Shown here one piece after another: positions 32,214 through 42,794 of a stretch of 64,000 nt of DNA. Origin of the DNA: Saccopteryx bilineata (taxonomy: Eukaryota > Chordata > Mammalia > Chiroptera > Emballonuridae); NCBI RefSeq assembly GCF_036850765.1, contig NC_089495.1, positions 123,589,033-123,653,032 on the forward strand. The letters run 5' to 3'. The position numbers and the translations under genes are program-made. The notes under the pieces were generated by a model. The model saw only the letters and a list, made by a program, of their open reading frames with translations. It made no database searches and was not told the origin of the DNA. The stretch's first letter is position 1, and every line of letters begins with the position of its first letter.

Positions 32214-32549
32214 GCCTGACCAGGTGGTGGTGCAGTGAATGGAGCTTCGGACTGGGATGCGGAGGACCCAAGTTCGAACCCTGAGGTCGCCAGCTTGGGC
32301 GCAGGCTCATCTGGTTTGAGCGAGGCTCACCAGCTTGGACCCAGGGTCGCTGGCTCAAGCAGGGGGTCACTCGGTCTGCTAAAGGCTGAAGGCCCACGGT
32401 TGAGGCACATGTGAGAGAGCAGTCAGTGGGCAACTAAGGTGTCACAACGAAAAACTAATGATTGATGCTTCTCATCTCTCTCTGTTCCTGTCTGTCTATC
32501 CCTATCTATCCTTCTCTATGACTCTCGCTCTGTCTCTGTAAAAAAAAAA
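32214..32549 (+). repeat. tRNA-derived SINE, CCTGACCAGG-head type
   Basis: Target duplication AAAAGCAGGGAGGCC at 32199-32213 and 32550-32564. Poly-A tail. Confidence 0.92.
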
Positions 32550-32830
32550 AAAAGCAGGGAGGCCATTCTCTCTGCTGCAGGGAATACAACCAGGAGACAG
32601 TAAATGAAAAGAGTGAGGTGTGTGTTTAGTATAATTCCATTTACCTACATTTAAAGGCACATATGTACATATGCTGGTAGAGCCACAAAAACTTTTTGAA
32701 AGTGTATTTGTGGAGTAACTCAGCATGGTGGGGGGTTGTGGGGTGGAGAGGAGGGAGACAGAAACTTGTATTTTATTTGACAAAATGAGGGTATTACTAT
32801 ATAACTTACAAAAAAATACCATCCAAGTTT

Positions 32831-33195
32831 TTTTTTTTTTGTATTTTTCTGAAGTTGGAAACGGGGAGGCAGTCAGACTCTCGCTTGCGCTGACTGTGAT
32901 CCACCCGGCACGCCCACCAGGGGGCGATGTTCTGCCCATCTGGGGCGTTGCTCTGTTGCAACCAGAGCCATTCTAGCGCCTGAGGCAGAGGCCACAGAGC
33001 CATCCTCAGTGCCCGGGGCTAACTTTGCTCCAAAGGAGCCTTGGCTGCGGGAGGGAAAGAGAGAGACAGAGAGGAAGGAGAGGGGAGGAGTGGAGAGGCA
33101 GATGGGCACTTCTCCTGTGTGCTCTGGCCGGGAATCGAACCTGGGACTCCTGCACACCAGGCCGACGCTCTACCACTGAGCCAACTGCCCAGGAC
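32831..33195 (-). repeat. tRNA-derived SINE, long GCCCTGGCC-head type
   Basis: Flanked by CCATCCAAGTTT and CCATCCAAATTT. Head diverged (CCAACTGCCCAGGAC). Confidence 0.88.
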
Positions 33196-33519
33196 CCCAT
33201 CCAAATTTTTCATTTTATTGAGCCTAAAGGTGTTGGGAGAATTTTGACAGGTGGGGCTTAGGAAGGGGGTTTCAAGCGGGAAGAAAAGAACAGAGACTCA
33301 GGAGCAAGGAAGGCCTGGTTACAGTAGGGAAATTCTGGGCCCCTAGTTTGGCTGCATTACAGGATGTGTTGGGAGGGTGATGGGCCATAATCCTGGGGAG
33401 GCAGGTGGGCATGTGCTGGAGGCTTGAGCCATCAGGATAAAGTGTTTGTATTTCAAGCTGGGAAATAGCACCTAATATTTTTGAAAAGTGTTTCCTCAAA
33501 CATGATTACATGATTTAAT

Positions 33520-33722
33520 TTTTTTTTTAATTTTTATTTATCCATTTTTAGAGAGGAGAGGGAGAGACAGAGAGAGAGGAGAGACAGAGAGAGAGAAGGG
33601 GGGAGGAGCTGGAAGCATCAACTCCCATATGCGCCTTGACCAGGCAAGCCCAGGGTTTCGAACCGGCGACCTCAGCATTTCCAGGTCAATGCTTTATCCC
33701 ACTGTGCCACCACAGGTCAGGC
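33520..33722 (-). repeat. tRNA-derived SINE, CCTGACCTGTGG-head type
   Basis: Target duplication TGATTTAAT on both sides; poly-T at left and ACCACAGGTCAGGC at right. Confidence 0.9.
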
Positions 33723-34329
33723 TGATTTAATATTTTTTAAAGATTTTATTTATTTATTTCTTAAATTTATTTTTTACATAATTTAATCTTGACAGCAATC
33801 CTGCAAGGTAGGCAGGGCAGGCTCTGTGGACGAGGAAGCAGGCTGCTGTGGACTAGACCACACACTCAAGAATTTTAAAAGAAAACGCCTTTGCCCTTTG
33901 TAAGCCCTGTTTTACAGGAAGACGGGAAGAGGGAGCAACCCTGCCCAGCTCCCCAACACAGCAATCCCGAGACTACCTTGTGACACACTCAGATCAAGAA
34001 GATGTGACATGGTTGTGATCCTCGGGAGAAAAGGGGAAAGGGAACTTGAAGTCATAAGTTAGCAAAAGGAAAGAGAGGGAGAGAGAGAGGACTCTGATAA
34101 CATGCCTTTGAAATGTCCCTATATTTGCCCAGGAGAGTAAAGTATTAGGGGTCTCTTTGTTAGCTGAAATTTAAAATTTTAGAACACATGTAATGAAATT
34201 CCACTGAATGAAGGGATGCTGAGGTCCTTCTCAAGGTTCAGAGAGGTTTAGGGCTGTGCCCAAGGCCACACAGCTGGTGCTGGACCCAAGGCCCACACTT
34301 TTCAGCCATCCTGGGCCATACCCAATTTC

Positions 34330-34482
34330 TTTTTTTTTTTAATTTATTCATTTTAGAGAGGGGAGAGAGAGAGAAGGGGCAAGAAGCATCAACTCCCATA
34401 TGTGCCTTGACCAAAGAAGCCAGGGGTGTCAAACCGGTGACCTCAGTGTTCCAGGTTTACTCTTTATCCACTGTACCACCAC
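34330..34482 (-). repeat. tRNA-derived SINE, CCTGACCTGTGG-head type, head truncated
   Basis: Flanked by ACCCAATTTC on both sides. The terminal CCTGACC part of the head is missing. Confidence 0.85.
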
Positions 34483-34738
34483 ACCCAATTTCAGAAGGGT
34501 TATTCTGACTGTACTTAGGACAAGCTGGTTTGGGTGAAGGTAGGAGGCCAGTGAGAAAATTACTTTAAGGCAGTGGTGGGATTCAGCTAGTTCGCACCAG
34601 TTCAGCAGAACTGATACCTAATTTTTTGTTGTGTTCGTCAAACTGGTTGTTAAAATGGCACTCATAATCGGGGTTCTCCCTAAGGTGGGTGTCTGGGCAG
34701 CTGCCCAATGTGGAAATCACAAGTTCACATTCCTTACT

Positions 34739-35385
34739 ATTTTTTTTTTAGGGAATTTTTTTAAATTTTTATTAATTTTAATGGGGTGACATCAATAAAT
34801 CAGGGTACATATATTCAAAGAAAACATGTCCAGGTTATCTTGTCATTCAATTCTGTTGCATACCCATCACCCAAAGTCAGATTGTCCTCCGTCACCTTCT
34901 ATCTAGTTTTCTTTGTGCCCCTCCCCCTCCCTCTTCCCCTCTCCCTCCTTCCCTCCCCCCCATAACCACCACACTCTTGTCCATGTCTCTTAGTCTCATT
35001 TTTTTTGTTTTTTTTAAGACTTTATATATTCATTTTAGAGAGGAGATGAGGAGAGAGAGAGAGAGAGAGAGAAAGAAAGAGAGAGAGAGAAGAGGGGAGG
35101 AGCAGGAAGCATTAACTCCCCTATGTGCCTTGACTAGATAATCCCAGGGTTTTGAACCGGCGACCTCAGCATTCCAGGTCAATGCTTTATCCACTGCACC
35201 ACCACAGGTCAGGCTCTTAGTCTTGTTTTTATGTTCCACCAATGTATGGAATCATGTATTTCTTGTTTTTTTCTGATTTACTTATTTCACTCCGTATAAT
35301 GTTATCAAGATCCCACCATTTTGTTGTCATCATTTCTTATGAGTAGTATACCATAGTGTATTTGTGCCACATCTTCTTTATCCAG

Positions 35386-35390
<5 letters not shown>
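34739..35390 (-). repeat. L1 3' end fragment inside the hAT element
   Basis: L1 signatures on the minus strand: GGGTACATATATTC-like, ATACCATAGTGTATTTGTGCC and TTTATCCAGCTC. Interrupted by a SINE at 34998-35214. Flanked by TCCTTACT-type sequence, a probable target duplication. Confidence 0.75.
34998..35214 (-). repeat. tRNA-derived SINE, CCTGACCTGTGG-head type
   Basis: Inserted in the L1 fragment. Target duplication TCTTAGTCT at about 34987-34995 and 35215-35223. Confidence 0.88.

Positions 35391-35425
<35 letters not shown>
35389..35425. repeat. (TC)n(TA)n simple repeat
   Basis: A TC run followed by a TA run, directly before the poly-T of the next SINE. Confidence 0.9.
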
Positions 35426-35442
<17 letters not shown>

Positions 35443-35774
35443 TTTTTACAGAGACAGAGAGAGAGAGTCAGAGAGAGGGATAGACAGGGACAGACAGACA
35501 GGAACAGAGAGATGAGAAGCATCAATCATTAGTTTTTCGTTGCGCATTGCAACACCTTAGTTGTTCATTGATTACCCTCTCATATATGCCTTGACCACAG
35601 GCCTTCAGCAGATGGAGTAACCCCTTGCTCGACCCAGTGACCTTGGGTCCAAACTGGTGAGCTTTTGCTCAAACCAGATGAGCCCACGCTCAAGCTGGTG
35701 ACCTTGGGGTCTCGAACCTGGGTCCTCCGCATCCCAGTCCGACGCTCTATCCACTGCGCCACTGCCTAGTCAGG
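35426..35774 (-). repeat. tRNA-derived SINE, CCTGACCAGG-head type
   Basis: Poly-T of about 23, the full body, and the head complement CACTGCCTAGTCAGG. Confidence 0.9.
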
Positions 35775-35790
35775 CTCCTTACTCTTTTTT

Positions 35791-35819
35791 TTTTTAATTT
35801 TTAATTTATTTATTCATTT

Positions 35820-35872
<53 letters not shown>

Positions 35873-35993
35873 GGGGAGGAGCAGGAAGCATCAACTCCCA
35901 TATGTGCCTTGACCAGGCAAGCCCAGGGTTTTGAACCGGCGACCTCAGCATTCCAGGTCGACGCTTTATCCACTGCGCCACCACAGGTCAGGC
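35791..35993 (-). repeat. tRNA-derived SINE, CCTGACCTGTGG-head type
   Basis: Target duplication TCCTTACTCTTTTTT at 35776-35790 and 35994-36008; internal (GA)n of about 45 bases. Confidence 0.92.
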
Positions 35994-36036
35994 TCCTTAC
36001 TCTTTTTTAATATTCATTTGCACAACAGCATATTCT

Positions 36037-36219
36037 TTTTATGCTCTTTTTTTAAATTGATTTTTAGAGGGGGGGAGAGAGAACGAGAGAGAGAAAGGGG
36101 AAGGAGCAGGAAGCATCAACTCCTATATGTGCCTTGACTGGGCAAGCCCAAGGTTTGGAACTGGCAACCTCAGCGTTCCAGGTTGACGCTTTATCCCACT
36201 GTGCCACCACAGGTCAGGC
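36037..36219 (-). repeat. tRNA-derived SINE, CCTGACCTGTGG-head type
   Basis: Flanked by CACAACAGCATATTCT and CACAACAGCGTATTCT. Confidence 0.88.
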
Positions 36220-36309
36220 ACAACAGCGTATTCTGAGCACTGTAATAATGTTCATTCTGTCCATCAGTGAAAAAAACCACAAGTGAGGACTCCAGTCAAG
36301 AAGCAATAT

Positions 36310-36686
36310 GGGCCGTGGCCAGTTGGCTCAGTGGTAGAGCGTCGGCCTGGTGTGTAGGAGTCCTGGGTTCGATTACCGGCCAGGGCACACAGGAGAAGTG
36401 CCCATCTGCTTCTCCACCCTTCCCTCTCTCCTTCCTTTCTGTCTCTCTCATCCCCTCCTGAAGCCAAGGCTCCACTGGAGCAAAGTTGGCCTTCGCGCTG
36501 AGGATGGCTCTGTGGCCTCTGCCTCAGGCGCTAGAATGGCTCTGATTGCAACAGATCAACGCCCCAGATGGGCAGAGCATCGCCCCCTGGTAGGCATGCT
36601 GGGTGGATCCCAGTTGGGCGCATGCGGGAGTCTATCTGACTACCTCCCCATTTCCAACTTTGGAAAAATTAAAAAAAAAAAAAAAG
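36310..36686 (+). repeat. tRNA-derived SINE, long GCCCTGGCC-head type
   Basis: Head GGCCGTGGCCAGTTGGCTCA, the full CT-rich body and a poly-A tail; inside the hAT element. Confidence 0.88.
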
Positions 36687-36890
36687 GTCATTAGGGCAAA
36701 GAACTAGTTAAATTATTTGAATCAGCCTGACTTGTGGTGGTGCAGTGGATAAAGCATCAACCTGGAATGCTGAGGTCGCTGATTTGAGGCTTTGCACTTA
36801 ACTGGTCAAGGTACATGCGAGAATCAACGACAAGTTGTTTCCTGCTATTCTCTCTTGCCTTTCTCTCTATCTCCTCTCTCTAAAAATGAA

Positions 36891-37567
36891 TGTTGGGTAG
36901 ATAAAATATATTATGCTCACTTTGTTAAACATGGCGCTGCCCACATGGAATCCCATCGCCCAAATGATATTAATGTGTGTTGGGAGCGGGCTGCTTGTAG
37001 CCTGGGGCTTAGTTTTAGGACTAAGCCTTTCCCACCCTTTTTGATGTGGGTGCAATCCCATCATGCCCCAGATAAGTGACTTTGTATTAGAGACTTCCCT
37101 ATTTTGTATATTGAATTAAAGGTTTTGATTTCTACACTATAAAATGAGGGCAGAATGGGAGCTTGCTCTCTCGGTTCCTGAGATTAACATTAGAGAGCAG
37201 AGCAGAGAAAGGCCACATGGAGAAGGCCAGGAGAAACAGCCAAGATGGTGGAGTGCTGAGGGAGAAGCCAGTTTGTGCAGTTTGTGCAGGAAGAAGGAAG
37301 GAGATGGGGAACAGAGGTGAATAAGTCTGGTGAGTTAGAAAACTTTGATTCTAGGAAACTCAGATAAATCAGTAGCTTTGTGAACACTGAATGAGTGGGT
37401 TTTGGAGCCCAGTGTGTGTTTTTACCTGCCCACCCGGTGCAAGCTAGGATTAAAGATGATGGCCCATCAGCTTCTGGCTCCATTGTTTCTTTACCGACTG
37501 TCTGAATCCAATGCAAACCTGCATGGGCCAGGCTGTTGTGATGGTGGCCGCGGCCACTGGCTTTACA
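36891..37567 (+). mobile_element. Solo LTR of an endogenous retrovirus, family 2
   Basis: 677 bases from TGTTGGGTAG to GGCTTTACA, with a TATA-like CACTATAAAATG. It is related to the LTR at 24973-25492. It sits within the tail of a SINE; candidate short duplication ATGAA/ATGAG. No retroviral genes are present. Confidence 0.78.
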
Positions 37568-37588
37568 ATGAGTAAATAAAATCTTAAA

Positions 37589-37937
37589 GGCCCTGGCAGG
37601 TTGGCTCAGTGGTAGAGCGTCGGCCTGGCGTGCGGAAGTCCAGGGTTCGATTCCCAGCCAGGGTACACAGGAGAAACGCCCATCTGCTTCTCCACCCCTC
37701 CCCCTCTCCTTCCTCCCTGTCTCTCTCTTCCCCTCCCACAGCCAAGGCTCCATTGCAGCAAAGATGGCCCGGGTGCTGGGGATGGCTCTATGGCCTCTGC
37801 CTCAGGTGCTAGACTGTCTCTGGTTGCGACAGACCAACACCCAGGATGGGCAGAGCCGGGTGGATCCCAGTCGGGCGCATGTGGGAGTCTGTCTGACTGC
37901 CTCCCCATTTCCAGCTTCAGAAGAATACAAAAGAAAA
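37589..37937 (+). repeat. tRNA-derived SINE, long GCCCTGGCC-head type
   Basis: Flanked by AAAATCTTAAA-like sequence on both sides; internal deletion of the CATCGCCCCCTGGTGGGC region. Confidence 0.88.
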
Positions 37938-38063
37938 AAAATCTTAAAAAATAAAAAAATTATTTGAATCCCACCACTACTTTAAGGGTCTAGGGCACTG
38001 GTTCTCAAAGTATGCGCCAGGGCGCACTGGTGCGCCCTATGGTATTCCAGAGAAATATGTGTC

Positions 38064-38728
38064 TGTTGGGGACCAAAAAACCAACAGGGTTTTTGGAGTT
38101 TAGATTTTTGGGGGGCCTGACCGGTGGTGGTGCAGTGGGATAAAGCTTCAACCTGGAATGCTGAGGTCGCCTGTTTGATACCCTGGGCTTGCCTGGTCAA
38201 GGCACATATGGGAGTTGATGCTTCCTGCTCCTCCCTTTCTCTCTCTCTCTCTCTCTCCTCTCTGAAAATTGAATAAATAAAATCTTTAAAAAAAAAGATT
38301 TTTGGGAGACAGAGATGTGGGGAATTGGCTGTAAACTGACAGTCTGCTCAACCCCCCACCTCACTTGCATGATTAGGTTGCAAAAGGCTGTTAAGCTGTG
38401 GTGCTGGATTGTTTACACTACCCCCCATGTTCCCCAGAAAGACTGGAGGCAAGTTTCTTCTACCCTCTTTTGGTGTAAAGTTAAGATGATATGTATGGTG
38501 GGGGTTCTCTGCACTTGGTAAAATTCTTAGGTTGCCTTGGAAATGTGACCAGAGACCATTGATTTGCTAATGGCCTCACTTTGCCCTATAAATAAAACAA
38601 GATGCGGTTTTTGGGTACGCTTTGTTCTTGCCAGCAGCAATTACAGGGCCCTCCAGACCCTGTATTTTCTTAATTCCGCACCGTTCCCACTCAGGACCTG
38701 GAATTACTAGCTGCGCTGGTTCGCGGCA
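38064..38728 (+). mobile_element. Solo LTR, family 1, inside the hAT element
   Basis: Runs from TGTTGGGGACC to GGTTCGCGGCA, with CCCTATAAATAAAA as TATA region. Flanking 6-mers are TGTGTC (38058-38063) and TGTGCC (38729-38734); the sister hAT at 15654 has TGTGCC before its LTR, so the original duplication was TGTGCC. A SINE lies inside at 38114-38295. Confidence 0.88.
38114..38295 (+). repeat. tRNA-derived SINE, CCTGACCTGTGG-head type
   Basis: Inserted in the LTR. Target duplication AGATTTTTGGG on both sides. Confidence 0.9.
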
Positions 38729-38870
38729 TGTGCCCAGATATAAAAATAAACATAGTTACTCTATTATACCATTTTATTATGGAAATACCGCTCTTTTTTT
38801 TTTTAACACATTATCATATTCATTATTAACACATCATTATATTATTTTTAGATAAATACACCCAAATAAA

Positions 38871-38966
38871 ATGGACAGACTTCTCAAAAAGAAACGTGAT
38901 ATTGAAGAATCCAATTCTGGAAGCGGGCAAAAATTAAATGTAAATAAAATAGGACTTGAAGGCTGA
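38871..38966 (+). pseudogene. hAT transposase N-terminal remnant
   Basis: ATG at 38871 opens MDRLLKKKRDIEESNSGSGQ, resembling the start of ZBED5/FAM200-like hAT transposases, and closes at a stop at 38964-38966. The BED finger and catalytic core are absent, removed by deletion before the C-terminal part. Confidence 0.55.
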
Positions 38967-38978
38967 CGGGCAGAATTT

Positions 38979-39327
38979 TTTTTTTCTTTCTGAAGCTGGA
39001 AACGGGGAGGCAGTCAGACAGACTCCCGCATGCACCCGACCAGGATCCACTCAGCATGCCCACCAGGGGGCGATGCTCTGCCCATCTGGGGCATTGCTCT
39101 GTTGCAACCAGAACCATTCTAGCACCTGAGGCAGAGGCCATGGAGCCATCCCCAGTGCCCGGGCCAACTTTGCTCCAATGGAGCCTTGGCTGCGGGAGGG
39201 GAAGAGAGAGACAGAGAGGAAGGAGAGGGGGAGGGGTGGAGAAGCAGATGGGCGCCTCTCCTGTGTGCCCTGGCCGGGAATCGAACCCGGGACTCCCGCA
39301 TGCCAGGCCGACACTCTACCACTGAGC
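38979..39327 (-). repeat. tRNA-derived SINE, long GCCCTGGCC-head type, head truncated
   Basis: Exact target duplication GCAGAATTT at 38970-38978 and 39328-39336. The last 16 or so bases of the head (CAACCGGCCAGGGC) are missing, so it integrated 5'-truncated. Confidence 0.92.
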
Positions 39328-39396
39328 GCAGAATTTAATTTATAGCATTTCCCATCACTTAGCACTGAACAATTTGATTGGATTAGAAACCTATTC

Positions 39397-39762
39397 ATGG
39401 AAGCTTCAAGTGATTTTGGTTTAACATTAACAGAAGAAGAACTGGCAGCTATATCCACTGATTGTGGATTGATGATTAAACATAAGGAATTGTCTCTTGA
39501 AGCCTTTTGGATTTCTATAAAAGAAGAATATGTGGCAATATCTAAAAAAGCTTTGAACATTTTACTACAATTTTTAACATCCTATTTATGTGAATTAGGA
39601 TTTTCTACCCTCAACACAATTAAGAGTAAAAAGAGAGGAATTCTTCAATGTATTGACAAGGAAATGAGAGTTTGCCTTTCAAATATATGCCCAAACATTG
39701 AAGAAATCGCTAGGACACATCAGGCTCATGTTTCTCATAAACACAAGAATGAAAAAACTTAA
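39397..39762 (+). pseudogene. hAT transposase C-terminal remnant (121 codons, open)
   Basis: Encodes the hAT C-terminal dimerisation region: LQFLTSYLCELGFSTLNTIK and then MRVCLSNICPNIEEIARTHQ, as in ZBED5-like and FAM200-like proteins. The frame also stays open a little upstream of this ATG. There is no DDE catalytic core and no DNA-binding BED finger, so it cannot be an active transposase. The same segment, diverged, is seen at 16225-16380 in the shorter copy. It is a relic with an intact stretch rather than a gene. Confidence 0.75.
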
Positions 39763-39912
39763 CACTGACCTGCTGAATTTACTAAACCTTACTAAGAATG
39801 TATCTATATATATAAAAAGATAACTTTTTTGTCGTTTTTTAATTTTTTAACCCCTCTTTTTTACAAATTCTAAAAAGCATAACTCAAAAAATGTAACATA
39901 AAAATGTTTTTT

Positions 39913-40457
39913 TTTTTGTTTTTTTTTTTCATGACCAATCTAATTTATTTAAGCCATCTCCTACCATAAGGAATGAGACAGAAGGTTAGTACACTCTAGT
40001 AATCATTTGATACAAGGAAAGGTCAGCTTAAGGTCCCATACACTTCTCTGGTCCTAGTGCAGAGTAATGGTCCAAACCAGTGCTGTGGTCCCCACTGGGT
40101 AGTGGTCCCGGTTCTCTTTATTCATCTTCATAGCCGTTTGGGAGCGGATTCACATGAGGATTATGGAAGAGTATGGTTACCATCTCCCCAGGGAAAGGGC
40201 TTGGACCTGATGCGGAGATGGGGGTAGGCGACGAACTCGATCTCTCGTGCTCCCCATGGCGCGACTTCAGAAAGACGTTCAGCATGCTCACTCCCACCCC
40301 GGGGAGCGCAACGAAGTAGGTGAGGGCCTTCCACATGCGGGCTGAGCCCTCCTCGCTGTGGGCACCACTCGACATAGACCGCGCCAGCTGCGGCCGGAAC
40401 CGACTCAGCAGCTCAGACGCCCGGGACCCAGCCGCGGCTGCCATTTTTGATCAAGAT
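39913..40457 (-). pseudogene. COX6A1: Processed retrocopy of cytochrome c oxidase subunit 6A1
   Basis: Intronless, with a poly-A tail seen as poly-T at 39905-39930 and an AATAAA in the 3' UTR. The 15-base duplication ATAAAAATGTTTTTT lies at 39898-39912 and 40458-40472. The frame 40444-40118 (108 codons) starts [20 protein letters not shown], continues [20 protein letters not shown] and ends [16 protein letters not shown]. Residues about 69-91 are read out of frame: one base is lost after HGEHER and two more before LFHNP, which restores the frame. The matrix presequence and the membrane helix ([17 protein letters not shown]) are kept. The scrambled segment makes normal function unlikely. Human COX6A1 has 109 residues. 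Confidence 0.93.
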
Positions 40458-41878
40458 ATAAAAATGTTTTTTAATGTCAGAATATATTTAATTTGTTGTA
40501 TTTATTTTGTTTAATTATCATAAAAGCATGCTTGGATTTTATTTTTTTCTTTAATATTTGACTTATTATAACTTATTATATTTGAATTATTATTATAACG
40601 TATTTCTCAGATATTTGTATATAGTGCACCTACAGGTATTTGTAGGATTTTAAATGCACCCCGACTTCAGAAAGTGTGAGAACCACTGGTCTAGGGAATG
40701 GGACAATGAGGGGGCAGAGCAGCAGGCTGGAAGGGACAGGTGAAGAAAGCATTCTTTGTTTCTAGAATTTGGCCAACACAAGCCCCAGATATCCTCTGTA
40801 TCTATGCTCCAGATTTACCTCCCCTCACTTACAGGCTCCAGAGGTAAAGTCAGGAAGGATTCTGTGTGGGTGGGATAAAATGGAGGGGTTTTCAGGAGAA
40901 GGGAACCAGTTACCTCCTGGATGTCAGCAGTCGATATTGATGGTGCAGTGTTGCTGTCTAGTGGGGCTCTGGGGTACTGCATCAAGGAACCCCACCTGGG
41001 GGCAGGGGAAACCTGGAGAAGCCACAATTCCTCTTGTTCCCTCTCTGCCCACTTTCTCACCAGGAAACTTGGTAGTCCTGCCTAAGGGTTACTGGCGTAA
41101 GGCCTCGGGTTCACTCTTAAAAGGGCCTGTGAGAGTGTGAGAAATGAGAATGCCAAAGCCTATGTAACTCTTGTCTCTGCCATTCTGCCTGCCTGCCTTT
41201 TAGGACAACATGACTAGGAAGGAGTACCAGTGACATTCTGTCTGGGTCTTTGTGAGCTACAAGACCCCAGGCACCTTGAGAGCTGCCTGTCACCTAAGAG
41301 AAATGCTGGGGCATCCAGTGTCCAGGCTGAAGAGCTCAGACCCCTGGGACTCAGGGTATGTACTTTTTTTTTTTTTCTCCTGAGTCAGGGTATGTACTTT
41401 TTAGCTCTCTCTTCTCCTGTGTCATTGTCCCCTCACCCATGGTGGCCTTGAAATCTCTGCCTCCCTCCAAGCAGCCCACTCTTCACACACGTGATGTTCT
41501 GAACCCTTTATTGGCCTTCCTCTGGGTCACCCTAGTCTTAGCTAAGGCTTGGTCATTCTGACTGGCTGTTGGGAATAGATTTGGGCTGTTATTCTGTTGT
41601 ATCAGAACAGAGAGATAATTGTGTGACGAGTTGCCACACAATCAATCAATTAGCCAAATTAAGAAATTAAGAGTCTTGCCTGACTTGTGGTGGCGCAGTG
41701 GGATAAAGCATCAACCAGGAACACTGAGGTCGCCGGTTGGAAATCCTGGGCTTGCCTGGTCAAGGCACATATGGGAGTTGATGCATCCTGCTCCTCCCCC
41801 TTCTCTTTCTCTCTTTCTCTCCCTCCTTTCCTCTCTCTCTCTCTCTCTCCTTCCTCAGAAAAAATGGAATAAAGTACT

Positions 41879-42266
41879 TTTTTTTTTTTGTATTTTTCTG
41901 AAGCTGGAAACGGGGATAGACAGACAGACTCCCGCATGCACCCGACCGGGATCCACCTGGCACGCCCACCAGGGGGCGACGCTCTGCCCACCAGGGGGCG
42001 ATGCTCTGCCCCTCCAGAGCATCGCTCTGTCGCGACCAGAGCTACTCTAGCGCCTGGGGCAGAGGCCAAGGAGCCATCCCCAGCGCGCCCGCCATCTTTG
42101 CTCCAATGGAGCCTCACTGCGGGAGGGGAAGAGAGAGAGAGAGGAAGGAGAGGGGGAGGGGTGGAGAAGCAGATGGGAGCTTCTCCTGTGTGCCCTGGCC
42201 GGGAATCGAACCCGGGACTTCTGCACGCCAGGCCAACACTCTACCACTGAGCCAACTGGCCAGGGC
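41879..42266 (-). repeat. tRNA-derived SINE, long GCCCTGGCC-head type
   Basis: Near-consensus copy with the duplicated CACCAGGGGGCGA unit. Flanked by AAAGTACTTTTT and AAAGTAGTTTTT. Confidence 0.92.
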
Positions 42267-42276
42267 TAAAGTAGTT

Positions 42277-42470
42277 TTTTATTTTTATTTTTTTTATATT
42301 TTATTTATTAATTTTTAGAGAGAGAGGAGAGAGAGAGAGAGAAGGGGAGGGAGGAGCCGGAAGCATCAACTCCCATATGTGCCTTGACCGGGCAAGCCCA
42401 AGGTTTCGAACCGGCAACCTCAGTGTTCCAGGTCGACACTTTATCCCACTGCGCCACCACAGGTCAGGCC
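42277..42470 (-). repeat. tRNA-derived SINE, CCTGACCTGTGG-head type
   Basis: Flanked by AAAGTAGTTTTT on both sides, the same target as its neighbours. Confidence 0.88.
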
Positions 42471-42484
42471 CGCTAAAGTAGTTT

Positions 42485-42794
42485 TTTTTTTTTTTTTTTT
42501 TTTACAGAGACAGAGCGAGAGTCAGAGAGGGAGAGATAGATACAGACAGGAACACAGAGAGATGAGAAGAATCAATCATCAGTTTTTCATTGTGGCACTT
42601 TAGTTGTTCATTGATTGCTTTCTCATATGTGCCTTGACCCTGGGGGGCTACAGCAGACCTTGGATCCAACCAAGCTGGTGAGCTTTGCTCAAACCAGATG
42701 AGCCCACGCTAAAGCTGGTGACCTCCGGGTCTTGAACCTGGGTCCTCCACATCCCAGTCCGACGCTCTATCCACTGCGCCACTGCCCGGTCAGG
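42485..42794 (-). repeat. tRNA-derived SINE, CCTGACCAGG-head type
   Basis: Poly-T of about 22, head complement CACTGCCCGGTCAGG; again flanked by CTAAAGTAGTTTTT. Confidence 0.9.

Larger units (their letters stand above)
36724..37959 (+). repeat. tRNA-derived SINE, CCTGACCTGTGG-head type, split by an LTR and another SINE
   Basis: The head at 36724-36890 ends in CTCTAAAAATGAA and its tail resumes at 37568 as ATGAGTAAATAAAATCTTAA. The flank AAATTATTTGAATC occurs before 36724 and again at about 37960, so both inner elements landed in this SINE's tail. Confidence 0.75.
34571..37979. mobile_element. hAT transposon filled with later insertions
   Basis: The ends CAGTGGTGGGATTCA (34571) and TGAATCCCACCACTA (ending 37979) are inverted repeats with one mismatch. 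The exact 8-base duplication CTTTAAGG lies at 34563-34570 and 37980-37987. Only short pieces are original; the rest is an L1 fragment, seven SINEs and an LTR. No coding part of a transposase is recognisable. Confidence 0.92.
37996..40688. mobile_element. hAT transposon with transposase remnants, solo LTR, SINEs and a retrocopy
   Basis: Left end CACTGGTTCTCAAAGTATGC, right end AGAAAGTGTGAGAACCACTG. The exact 8-base duplication GTCTAGGG lies at 37988-37995 and 40689-40696. Contents in order: solo LTR 38064-38728 with an internal SINE, the start of a transposase frame (38871), a SINE, the 3' part of the transposase frame (39397-39762), and a COX6A1 retrocopy. The parent of the shorter copy at 15654 had the same layout. 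Confidence 0.93.

Noticed and set aside
39056..39325. Many open frames of 60-150 codons with similar proteins (for example PGRESNPGLPHARPTLYH endings)
   Set aside because: They are translations of the long SINE family and recur wherever that SINE occurs, on both strands.
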